In this document: positions 14,855 through 22,471 of the stretch, piece after piece
Layout: the number at the start of each line of letters is the position of its first letter
Numbering within the stretch: the first letter of the stretch is position 1
Source: Parcubacteria group bacterium
GTDB taxonomy: Bacteria; Patescibacteriota; Minisyncoccia; UBA6257
Length of the DNA: 30,759 nucleotides
Direction of reading: 5' to 3'
NCBI GenBank assembly: GCA_012798235.1
Contig: JAAZNP010000015.1
Location: 1 to 30,759, forward strand
Translations under genes and position numbers: made by a program
The notes under the pieces: generated by a model
The model's input: the letters and a program-made list of their open reading frames with translations, nothing else
What the model was told of the DNA's origin: nothing
Database searches by the model: none

Positions 14855-16960
14855 TCAAGCATTAGATTTTTTAATAATTGTCTCTGTAATATGTCGGGGA
14901 ACTTCAGCATAATGGCTAAATTCCATATTAAAAGTGCCCCGCCCTTCGGTCATAGAACGTAAATTAGTAGCATAACCGAACATTTCTGCTAAAGGAACTA
15001 AAGCATCGATTACTTTTAATTGAGCCCTTTCACCCATTTTTTCTATTCTGCCTCTTTTGGAATTCAAATCACCAATAACATCGCCTAAAAATTTCTCTGG
15101 TATACTAATTTCTATTTTCATAATGGGTTCCAAAAGAACAGGATCAGCTTTTTTTGCTCCTTCTTGAAAAGCCATCGAACCAGCAATCTTAAAAGCAAAA
15201 TCAGAAGAATCAACTTCGTGAAAAGACCCATCATAAAGGGTTACTTTAACATCAGTCATAGGATATCCCGCAATAATTCCTTTTTCCATTGCTTCTTTTA
15301 CGCCTTTTTCTACTGGCGCAATATATTCTTGGGGGATTATCCCGCCTTTAATATTGTTTACAAATTCAAATTTTTGGCCTCGTTCTAATGGTTCTAATCT
15401 TAACCAAACATGACCATACTGACCACGACCTCCTGATTGACGAATGTATTTACCTTCGCTTTCTACAGTTTTTCTAATTGTTTCCCGATAAGCAACTTGC
15501 GGTTTACCTGTTTTAATATTTAAATTAAATTCTCGTTTCATACGGTCAGCTAAAATCTCTAAATGCAATTCTCCCATGCCAGAAATAATCGTTTCACCAG
15601 TTTCTTCATCACCGGATACTCTAAAAGTAGGGTCTTCTTCAGCCAATTTTCTTAAAACTAAACTCATTTTCTCTTGGTCAGCTTTAGTTTCTGGCTCAAT
15701 TTTCATAGAAATAACTGGGTCAGGAAAGACGATTTGCTCTAAAATAATAGGATTATTAGGGTCACATAAAGTATCGCCAGTGGTTGTATTTTTTAACCCC
15801 ACCGTAGCCGCAATATCACCAGCCCGAATAAAATCTAATTCCTCGCGCTGGTCAGCATGCATTCTTAATAAGCGGCTAATTCTTTCTTGCGAAGATTTAG
15901 TGGCATTTAAAGTATAACTACCCTTATTTAGTTCTCCAGAATAAACTCGAAAATAAGTTAAAGTCCCCACATAAGGATCAGTAGCAATTTTAAAAGCTAA
16001 AGCGGCAAAAGGTTCTTTATCGTCAGGTAAACGAACAGTTTTTTCTCCGGTCTTGGGATCAATACCCTCAACTGGAGGTAAATCTTTTGGTGAAGGCAAA
16101 TATTCAACAATAGCATCAATAACTGGCTGTACTCCTTTATTTCTAAAAGAGGAACCGCACAAAACAGGTACGATATTTCCTGCAATCGTTGCTTTACGCA
16201 AAACTTTTCTTATTTCTTCTTCTGCCGGTTCTTGCCCTTCTAAATATTTAGTAAGCAACTCTTCATCTTGCTCGACAACTTTTTCTATTAATAGTTTGCG
16301 CCAATGTATTGCTTTTTCTTTTAATTCTTCGGGAATTTCTTTACTAACAACTTGTTCTCCATTTTCACCTTCAAAATAAATAGCTTTCATTTGGATCAAA
16401 TCAATAACTCCTTCGAATTTATCTTCGCTGCCAATAGGAATATTAATGGGCTGTGCATGAATGGTTAATCTTTCTCGAATCGATTCTAAATCTTTTTCAA
16501 AATTAGCACCAGTGCGATCCATCTTATTAACAAAACACATCCGCGGAACATTGTATTTATCAGCCTGACGCCAAACTGTTTCAGATTGCGGTTCTACCCC
16601 TGCTACGCCATCAAAAATAACTACAGCCCCATCTAAAACTCTTAAGGAACGTTGTACCTCAGCGGTAAAATCAATATGACCCGGCGTATCAATAATATTA
16701 ATGCGGTATTTAAAATTAGGATCATTATTCCGGTAAGTTGGTGTCCAAAAACAAGTTGTAGCAGCAGAAGTGATAGTTATTCCTCTTTCTCTTTCCTGCA
16801 CCATCCAATCCATTACTGTTGTGCCTTCATCAATGTTGCCAATTTTATGAGAAATGCCAGTATAAAACAAAACCCGCTCGGTAGTTGTTGTTTTACCGGC
16901 ATCAATATGGGCAATAAAACCAATATCCCTAATTTTCTCAATAGGATAAATCTCGTTCAT
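14855..16960 (-). CDS. fusA: Elongation factor G
   Basis: Translocation GTPase, 701 aa. The P-loop AHIDAGKT is at 17-24, DTPGHIDFT follows in switch II, and NKMDRTGANF is the guanine-recognition motif. Domains II-V are complete through RGRIEKMGERAQLKVIDALVPLAEMFGYAT near the C-terminus (quoted in part: GYATNLRSMTEGRGTF). The gene ends SNA-TGA. The TGA lies in one copy of the duplicated target of the inserted element. It starts 5 bases after the rpsG stop in the classical str order. Confidence 0.98.
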   Translation of the reverse strand: MNEIYPIEKIRDIGFIAHIDAGKTTTTERVLFYTGISHKIGNIDEGTTVMDWMVQERERGITITSAATTCFWTPTYRNNDPNFKYRINIIDTPGHIDFTAEVQRSLRVLDGAVVIFDGVAGVEPQSETVWRQADKYNVPRMCFVNKMDRTGANFEKDLESIRERLTIHAQPINIPIGSEDKFEGVIDLIQMKAIYFEGENGEQVVSKEIPEELKEKAIHWRKLLIEKVVEQDEELLTKYLEGQEPAEEEIRKVLRKATIAGNIVPVLCGSSFRNKGVQPVIDAIVEYLPSPKDLPPVEGIDPKTGEKTVRLPDDKEPFAALAFKIATDPYVGTLTYFRVYSGELNKGSYTLNATKSSQERISRLLRMHADQREELDFIRAGDIAATVGLKNTTTGDTLCDPNNPIILEQIVFPDPVISMKIEPETKADQEKMSLVLRKLAEEDPTFRVSGDEETGETIISGMGELHLEILADRMKREFNLNIKTGKPQVAYRETIRKTVESEGKYIRQSGGRGQYGHVWLRLEPLERGQKFEFVNNIKGGIIPQEYIAPVEKGVKEAMEKGIIAGYPMTDVKVTLYDGSFHEVDSSDFAFKIAGSMAFQEGAKKADPVLLEPIMKIEISIPEKFLGDVIGDLNSKRGRIEKMGERAQLKVIDALVPLAEMFGYATNLRSMTEGRGTFNMEFSHYAEVPRHITETIIKKSNA

Positions 16961-16965
16961 ATTTT

Positions 16966-17433
16966 TTATTTTCTAAAGTGAGCGAAGGCGCGATTCGCTT
17001 CGGCCATGCGGTGAGTATCTAATTTTTTCTTAATAGCAGACCCTTCATTTTTAGAGGCAGCTATTAATTCTTCAGCTAATTTATAAGCCATTGATTTTCC
17101 TTTTTTACTACGGCTAGCTTCAATAATCCAGCGAAAAGCTAAAGTTATTTTTCGATAGTCAGGCACAGGTTGAGGAATTTGATAATTAGCACCACCTACC
17201 CTTTTAGTTTTTACTTCTACCTCAGGGGACACATTTTGAATGGCTAAATTAAAAATATTTAAAGGGTCTTGATTAGTTTGCTTTTTAATTAAATCCATCG
17301 TCTGATATAAAATTTTCTGAGCCACTGTTTTTTCTCCGTCTTTCATTAAATAATTAATAAAACGAGTTATCATGGGACTTTGATAAATAATATCTGGTTC
17401 GTAGTTTTTTTCTTCACGATGTTTCCTTCTCAT
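16966..17433 (-). CDS. rpsG: 30S ribosomal protein S7 (uS7)
   Basis: Nucleates 30S head assembly and contacts the E site, 155 aa. The motifs VKTKRVGGANYQIPQPV (about 74-90) and the C-terminal KKLDTHRMAEANRAFAHFRK are the family signatures. It lies 8 bases after the rpsL stop and 5 bases before fusA. The frame is intact. Confidence 0.98.
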   Translation of the reverse strand: MRRKHREEKNYEPDIIYQSPMITRFINYLMKDGEKTVAQKILYQTMDLIKKQTNQDPLNIFNLAIQNVSPEVEVKTKRVGGANYQIPQPVPDYRKITLAFRWIIEASRSKKGKSMAYKLAEELIAASKNEGSAIKKKLDTHRMAEANRAFAHFRK

Positions 17434-17441
17434 GTTAAAAA

Positions 17442-17852
17442 TTATTTAGGTTTTTTAGCGCCATATTTACTTCTTTGTTGCTTTCTGTTTTCCACGCCAC
17501 TAGTATCGTATTTACCTCTCACAATATGATATCTAACACCAGGTAAATCCTTTACCCTGCCCCCTCTCACTAACACGATGGAGTGCTCTTGTAAATTATG
17601 ACCTTCACCTGGAATATAAGCAGTAATTTCCATACCGTTAGATAATCTTACCCGAGCAACTTTTCGTAAAGCCGAATTAGGCTTTTTTGGCGTAGTAGTA
17701 AATACCTTCAAACAAACTCCTTTTTTTAAAGGAGAAGAATGATAAGTTGGTCGATTTTTTAAAGTATTAAAAGAAAAAGATAGAGCAACTGATTTGCTCC
17801 TCTTAATGATTCTTTTACGTCCTTTACGGACTAATTGAGTAAAAGTAGGCAT
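17442..17852 (-). CDS. rpsL: 30S ribosomal protein S12 (uS12)
   Basis: Decoding-centre protein, 136 aa, first gene of the str operon. It has TTPKKPNSALRKVARVRLSN and GEGHNLQEHSIVLVRGGRVK-DLPGVRYH. The lysines at the classical streptomycin-resistance positions (in KKPNS and GRVKDLPG) are the wild-type residues. Its promoter is at 17905-17877. The M50 gene upstream ends 60 bases before the start. Confidence 0.98.
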   Translation of the reverse strand: MPTFTQLVRKGRKRIIKRSKSVALSFSFNTLKNRPTYHSSPLKKGVCLKVFTTTPKKPNSALRKVARVRLSNGMEITAYIPGEGHNLQEHSIVLVRGGRVKDLPGVRYHIVRGKYDTSGVENRKQQRSKYGAKKPK

Positions 17853-17876
17853 TAATAAAATTTTAAACTAAGCAAT

Positions 17877-17905
17877 AGTTTAGCAAATAAGCGACAAAAC
17901 GTCAA
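17877..17905 (-). promoter_or_regulatory. str operon promoter (rpsL-rpsG-fusA)
   Basis: On the minus strand TTGACG (17905-17900) is followed after 17 bases by TAAACT (17882-17877), preceded by TGC as an extended -10. The whole promoter fits in the 60-base gap between the M50 gene and rpsL. A perfect 7-base inverted repeat, TAAACTA/TAGTTTA (17864-17870 and 17876-17882), covers the -10 box and the likely start site. It could be an operator or a leader hairpin. Confidence 0.7.
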
Positions 17906-17912
17906 CTTTATC

Positions 17913-18518
17913 TTAATGAATGCCGGTTAAAATCGTAAAAAGTACGTAAATAATAGGATAAATTAAATTCCAGCCAAACATAATGAATAAAATCAAAATC
18001 AGAAAGCTATATTGATACAAAAACATCTCCACCTTAGGCGAGGGCCAAAAATAAAACAAAATTTTAGAACCATCTAATGGTGGAACGGGAAGTAAATTAA
18101 AAATCGCTAATATTAAATTAGTGAAAACAATTAATTGAAAATAAGGAATCAGAATAAGGAAAAAATTAGTAGCATTAAAAACACGAATCAATAAGCCAAA
18201 AATTATTGCTAAACTTAAATTAGCCAAAGGACCAGCAAAGGCTAACAGCGCTGAATCTTTTAGAGGATTCTTTAATTTTAAGGGATTGTAAGGGACTGGT
18301 TTTGCATAACCAAAAACAAATCTGCCATTAGTAGCAAAAAATAAAAAAAGAGGCATTAAAACCGAACCCCACAAATCCAAATGGGCTAAAGGATTTAAAG
18401 TTAATCTCCCCATTCTTTCAGCCGTATCATCCCCTAATTTTAAGGCTGCGTAACCATGACTAATTTCATGAATAATAACTGAAAATAATAAAACTATTAA
18501 TTGAAAAATTTGAATCAT
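17913..18518 (-). CDS. Site-2 protease-type membrane metalloprotease (M50)
   Basis: An intramembrane zinc protease of family M50, 201 aa, with about five hydrophobic segments. The zinc motif HEISH is at residues 17-21 in the first helix, followed by GYAALKLGDDTAERMGRLTLNP. AGPLAN is at 95-100, and the third ligand Asp149 lies in NLLPVPPLDG (141-150). There is no PDZ domain and no CBS domain, so this is the minimal SpoIVFB/YwhC-like form common in small genomes. The start overlaps the end of the DUF763 gene as ATGA, indicating translational coupling. The substrate cannot be told from the sequence. Confidence 0.92.
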   Translation of the reverse strand: MIQIFQLIVLLFSVIIHEISHGYAALKLGDDTAERMGRLTLNPLAHLDLWGSVLMPLFLFFATNGRFVFGYAKPVPYNPLKLKNPLKDSALLAFAGPLANLSLAIIFGLLIRVFNATNFFLILIPYFQLIVFTNLILAIFNLLPVPPLDGSKILFYFWPSPKVEMFLYQYSFLILILFIMFGWNLIYPIIYVLFTILTGIH

Positions 18519-19699
18519 TGATTTCTTTTTAAAATTTTTGTTTTTTCACTAATTGGCAATTTAGTTTTTAAAACCAAACTATTGATTAATCGGATTGTAT
18601 TATCATAAGTTTCGCGATCAACCGGATAAGGAGTAGCATCTTTCCCGCCGTGAGCAAAAGAATAGCGAGCCGGATCTTCATAAGATGGTTTCGCCCCATA
18701 AATTACTTCGGCAACTAAGGCGAGGGCGCGAATAGTCTTGGGGCCAACGCCATAAATCGACAGCAAATCTTCATATTTTTTTGGTTTGGTTTCTGTCAAT
18801 TGATAAAGAACTTTATGCAAATAGCGATTACCTAAAAAGTTTTCGTTAACCACTGGCTGGTATTTAAATTCTTTATTTTCTAAATTTAATAAAGTTAATT
18901 GCTGTTTTTTATTACCTAATCGAATCATTTGATTAAACTCTGTAGAATATTTGGCTAATAGTTTAACATCTTTTAATAAACTAACAAAATTTTGATTGAC
19001 TAACTCAACGCTGGTATTTTGAGTAGGAATGCTCTTTTGCGATACTAAATTTAAAACCTTTTTTCTTTGATCAGCCACAATCCCTTGGTGGGGCTCTAAT
19101 ACTAAACTTTTAGATCCGATTAAAGAATGAAAATCTAATTGGCTAGAATACCAATGATAACGTCGTGCTGTCACTTCTTTTTCATTCATCCCCTGTTGTA
19201 CTACGGCCCAAGAGCCTTGGCCATTTAAAGGATAAGAAAAGAAAAAAGTATGGTGATAAATTTGAAAACCATCTTGCACCAAACTATTATCAACCTTAGC
19301 CACCATTTTAGAATTGTAAACTAATTTATTTGCTTGCTCAAAAGGAATATTTAAAGTATGGCCCCAGCTTAAAATTTCTTGCGGTGTTTTTCGAGAAGTT
19401 TTTCCTTTACCGCCGCAAATATAAATTCCGTATTCTTTTTCTCTGCCTCGAATGGCTTCTTTTAAGGCAGCGGTTAAAGTTGTCGTTAATCCAGAAGCAT
19501 TCCAATCAAAAGCCAAAACTGTTCCTAATGATTGAAACCAAACAGGATCAGCAATTCTTTTCACAAATTCATCTGGCCCATATTCTTTAATAATTACTTC
19601 GATCATTTCCCGCGATAATTTAACCATGCGCTCAAAAAGCCATTTTGGGCACTTTCCATAATCTAAACCAAAGGTAGCAATGCCGCGAGAAAATTGCAT
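18515..19699 (-). CDS. DUF763 protein (COG1415) with helix-hairpin-helix
   Basis: A 394-aa protein of the DUF763 family, found mainly in archaea and some bacteria, with no assigned function as far as I know. Family hallmarks: GIATFGLDYGKCPKWLFERM (6-25), ADPVWFQSLGTVLAFDWNASGLTTT (quoted in part, about 50-74), and GIYICGGKGKTSRKTPQEI (91-109). A helix-hairpin-helix-like segment, LLSIYGVGPKTIRALALVAE (312-331), suggests nucleic-acid contact. Near the C-terminus is YSFAHGGKDATPYPVDRETY. It has no membrane helix. It follows a strong terminator, so it heads a new unit with the M50 protease, but I see no clear promoter in the 78-base gap. The function is unknown. A DNA- or RNA-related enzyme is only an inference from the HhH. 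Confidence 0.88.
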   Translation of the reverse strand: MQFSRGIATFGLDYGKCPKWLFERMVKLSREMIEVIIKEYGPDEFVKRIADPVWFQSLGTVLAFDWNASGLTTTLTAALKEAIRGREKEYGIYICGGKGKTSRKTPQEILSWGHTLNIPFEQANKLVYNSKMVAKVDNSLVQDGFQIYHHTFFFSYPLNGQGSWAVVQQGMNEKEVTARRYHWYSSQLDFHSLIGSKSLVLEPHQGIVADQRKKVLNLVSQKSIPTQNTSVELVNQNFVSLLKDVKLLAKYSTEFNQMIRLGNKKQQLTLLNLENKEFKYQPVVNENFLGNRYLHKVLYQLTETKPKKYEDLLSIYGVGPKTIRALALVAEVIYGAKPSYEDPARYSFAHGGKDATPYPVDRETYDNTIRLINSLVLKTKLPISEKTKILKRNQ

Positions 19700-19724
19700 A
19701 CTATTTTAATAATATCATTTATTA

Positions 19725-19759
19725 CTTTAAAAAGACAGGCTTAACCTGTCTTTTTAAAG
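19725..19759 (-). terminator. Strong intrinsic terminator after the 119-aa gene
   Basis: A perfect 15-bp stem, CTTTAAAAAGACAGG against CCTGTCTTTTTAAAG (19725-19739 and 19745-19759), with a 5-base loop. The transcript has five U residues in the 3' arm after the GC-rich part. The near symmetry means it could work on both strands. It ends the 119-aa gene transcript before the DUF763 gene. Confidence 0.85.
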
Positions 19760-19777
19760 TTTAAGAATCGCCAATTT

Positions 19778-20137
19778 TTATAACAAAGTATAAACAAAAT
19801 AGGACAAAGCCAAAGCAATAATGCCAAAAATTCTAAAAGTTAAATCATTCATTTTAAAGCTAGAATATACTTTATCAATGAATTTATGGGGCAAAACCAG
19901 AAGTCCAATTCCTTTGAGAGCGGCAAGAACAGCTAAAATTTGTGCCACCAAAGGAATTCGTAAAGAAAAAGCAGCAATCCACATAAAATATCCTAAAATC
20001 AGGGCGATCACCCCCCAAATTTTACAAAAGGAAGGAGTAACTAATTTTTCGTAAATTAGTCTTGCTTTTTTAGGCATAATCAGGGCTATTATGCCAAATA
20101 AGACCCATAAAACAATAACAACGTAAAATGACCACAT
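19778..20137 (-). CDS. Four-helix membrane protein, unknown function
   Basis: A 119-aa, strongly hydrophobic protein with about four membrane segments (near residues 3-22, 36-56, 62-82 and 99-118). The pattern appears repeated: helix 1/2 and helix 3/4 are separated by basic, amphipathic stretches (PKKARLIYEKLVTPSFCKIW and PHKFIDKVYSSFKMNDLTFR). The repeat IWGVIALILGYF / IFGIIALALSYF suggests an internal duplication. I do not recognise the family. It sits alone between a promoter-like sequence and a strong terminator, so it may be expressed independently of its neighbours. Confidence 0.75.
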   Translation of the reverse strand: MWSFYVVIVLWVLFGIIALIMPKKARLIYEKLVTPSFCKIWGVIALILGYFMWIAAFSLRIPLVAQILAVLAALKGIGLLVLPHKFIDKVYSSFKMNDLTFRIFGIIALALSYFVYTLL

Positions 20138-20175
20138 AGTTTTAATATTTTATTAAATTACTCGACCTTAATACA

Positions 20176-20205
20176 ATTATAACAAAATCATCGTCAAGAT
20201 ACCAA
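20176..20205 (-). promoter_or_regulatory. Promoter of the 119-aa membrane protein gene
   Basis: On the minus strand a perfect TATAAT (20181-20176) preceded by TGT (extended -10) lies 18 bases from TTGGTA (20205-20200). The boxes overlap the last codons of uppP. The transcript would start near 20169, giving a leader of about 30 bases before ATG 20137. Confidence 0.6.
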
Positions 20206-20938
20206 CTACAAGACAATAAAAAGCAAAATATTTTAAATTCCTTTGATTCAATGATAAGAATTTAAAAAGCCATTTTAAAGCAATTAGGCCAACGAGGAAA
20301 GATATAAGCAAACCCAAAATTGATGGTAAAATTAATTCTGGAGAAATATTAATAACATTTTTAGTTTCTAAAATGCTCGCTCCTAGTATTGCAGGAATAG
20401 CAAGCAAAAAAGAAAATTGAAAAGCTTCTTTGACTTTTAATCCGGAAAAAATGCCAAAAGAAATAGTAGTGCCAGAACGAGAAATGCCTGGGAAAACTGC
20501 TAAAGCTTGACCCAATCCTATTACTATAGCTTTTTTAGGATTTATTTCCTCTTGATTATTATTTTTTCTTTGGCTGGCTAAAAATAAAATAATGGCTGTA
20601 ATTATTAACAGCAACCCCGCTAATTTGGTATTTTGAAAAGATTTTTCAATGATGCTTTTAAAAGGGAAAACAATTACAACGGTGATTATTGTTGCTAAAA
20701 TTAAATTAACTATTAATTTCTTAGAAGATAAAATTTGCTTAATGTCTTTCAAGAAAAATATAAGAAGAGCTAATACACTTCCTAAATGTAAAACTAAATC
20801 AAAAACCACGGCACTGTTTTTAAAAATAGGAAAAAATTCTTGCATGATTACTAAATGAGCCGAACTGGAAATCGGCAAAAATTCAGTTAATCCTTGGACT
20901 AGCCCTAAAATAATAGCCTGGAATAATAAAATGTTCAT
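20177..20938 (-). CDS. uppP: Undecaprenyl-diphosphatase
   Basis: Integral membrane phosphatase (BacA type) that recycles undecaprenyl pyrophosphate for peptidoglycan and other envelope polymers, 253 aa. The two catalytic motifs are present: GLTEFLPISSSAHL (16-29) with Glu19, and FPGISRSGTTIS (149-160) with Arg154. About eight hydrophobic helices are visible. The start codon follows the AMP phosphorylase stop without a gap (TAAATG), so the two are probably coupled. Together with ddl and the M23 peptidase it supports a peptidoglycan wall. Confidence 0.96.
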   Translation of the reverse strand: MNILLFQAIILGLVQGLTEFLPISSSAHLVIMQEFFPIFKNSAVVFDLVLHLGSVLALLIFFLKDIKQILSSKKLIVNLILATIITVVIVFPFKSIIEKSFQNTKLAGLLLIITAIILFLASQRKNNNQEEINPKKAIVIGLGQALAVFPGISRSGTTISFGIFSGLKVKEAFQFSFLLAIPAILGASILETKNVINISPELILPSILGLLISFLVGLIALKWLFKFLSLNQRNLKYFAFYCLVVGILTMILL

Positions 20939-22471
20939 TTAAACAATCAAATAAGGTTGATTTTTCGCTAGTTCATTGATAGTTAAAGTCAATCTTTGTT
21001 CACCTGTAGTATATAAAGTGAAAAGTGTTTCTCCAACCTCTACTTTCTCACCAAGAACTTTATTTAAATAAACGCCACCTTCTTTAGTAATGGGCGAGCC
21101 TAATAAACGCACCAAACGAATTAATTTTAAATTATCAATATTTTTTACTATTCCGCTAGTAGCGCTCTTAACTTCATAACTTTGTTCGCCAATTTTAATC
21201 GAAGATTCTGATAAATTACCATCCCCCCCTTGAGCAGCAACAATTTTTCTAAATTGGGCTAAAGCTTCACCGTTTTTTAATTGTTCCCGAGCCATCGTTT
21301 CTCCCGCACCTTTTTTAGCCTTATTAGTTAACTCTAATAAATTACCAGCTAATTTAACTGCCCTTCTTTCCAAATCTAAGGGTCGATTATCTGCCTGAGA
21401 GAGAACCCTAAGAATATCTCTTATTTCTAAAGCTGGACCAATACCACGGCCAACCGGCCCTAATATTTCTTCAATAACAACATTAATTTTAATATTAAAT
21501 TTTTTAGCTAAATATTCAAAAATATTTTTCATTTTCAAAGCCTCTTGCATCTTGTGCATTTTTAAACCGGGGCCAATAGGAATATCAATAACTAAATGAG
21601 TAGCACCCATAGCGACTTTCTTTGCCATAATCGAGGTGACAATTTTAGAATAGGGCTCAATTCCTAATTCGTAACTAACTTTTAAAATACGGTCATCAGC
21701 TGGCGCTAATTTCAAGGCGCCACCCCAAATCAAACAAGCATTAGTTTGATCAACTATTTCTTTTATTTGCGGGATATTAAATTCTACCGCACAAACTGCT
21801 TCCATCACATCAGCTGTTCCTGCTTCTGAGGTAATTGCCCGGGAAGATGTTTTGGGAATTTTTATACCTAAACTAGAAATAATCGAAACAACAAGAGGTG
21901 TTGTGCGATTCCCTGGTACGCCCCCAATAGAATGTTTATCTGCCACAATGCCATCCCAATGAAGCATTTCCCCTGTTTCGGCCATAGCTTTAGTCATATA
22001 ATATATTTCTTCGTTAGAAAATCCATTTTTCATAAAAGCCGAGGCCACAAAAAAAGCAATTTGCACATCATCTAAGTGATAGTTAACGATATCAGAAATA
22101 ATTGCTCTAATAGATTCATAGGATAAATGACGACCAACTAATTTTTTTTGGATACAAACTAAAGAAGAAGCCAAAGGCGCTAATTTTAATTCCACTACCG
22201 CTCCTTCAGGGATATTAAATTTATCCAGGATATCTTGTAATAAACCTATTTCTCCTGGCTTGATTATGTTCTTCGAAATATTAACTCCGACCTCGGTCTT
22301 TTTTTGGCCCCATTTAAGAGTTAATTCATCTCCTGCTCGGATATCATAGGTTTTGCCATCTTCGTAATGAATAATGACTTCCCAAGGGTGGCCAGTTTGA
22401 ATATCTACTGGTTTGGCTCGCAGAAAAAAAGCTCCATCATTATTATTTTCTTTATTTTCTTTTGGCGTCAT
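20939..22471 (-). CDS. deoA: AMP phosphorylase (archaeal-type thymidine phosphorylase family)
   Basis: Family members cleave nucleoside 5'-monophosphates such as AMP with phosphate to a base and ribose 1,5-bisphosphate. The 510-aa length, with an N-terminal beta-rich extension (about 1-105) before the phosphorylase core, matches the archaeal AMP phosphorylase rather than the roughly 440-aa thymidine phosphorylase. Core motifs: KHSIGGVPGNRTTPL (179-193) for phosphate binding, TSSRAITSEAGTAD (208-221), and a C-terminal domain from about 420. In Archaea and many Patescibacteria it feeds ribose 1,5-bisphosphate isomerase and form II/III RuBisCO; neither is in this window. It overlaps prs by ATGA. 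True deoxythymidine activity cannot be excluded by sequence reading alone. Confidence 0.9.
   Translation of the reverse strand: MTPKENKENNNDGAFFLRAKPVDIQTGHPWEVIIHYEDGKTYDIRAGDELTLKWGQKKTEVGVNISKNIIKPGEIGLLQDILDKFNIPEGAVVELKLAPLASSLVCIQKKLVGRHLSYESIRAIISDIVNYHLDDVQIAFFVASAFMKNGFSNEEIYYMTKAMAETGEMLHWDGIVADKHSIGGVPGNRTTPLVVSIISSLGIKIPKTSSRAITSEAGTADVMEAVCAVEFNIPQIKEIVDQTNACLIWGGALKLAPADDRILKVSYELGIEPYSKIVTSIMAKKVAMGATHLVIDIPIGPGLKMHKMQEALKMKNIFEYLAKKFNIKINVVIEEILGPVGRGIGPALEIRDILRVLSQADNRPLDLERRAVKLAGNLLELTNKAKKGAGETMAREQLKNGEALAQFRKIVAAQGGDGNLSESSIKIGEQSYEVKSATSGIVKNIDNLKLIRLVRLLGSPITKEGGVYLNKVLGEKVEVGETLFTLYTTGEQRLTLTINELAKNQPYLIV

Noticed and set aside
14716..14910. A 64-codon minus-strand frame spanning the fusA end and the inserted element
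   Set aside because: It overlaps the fusA C-terminus in another frame. Its start and end are just translations of the inverted repeats, and it shows no family features.
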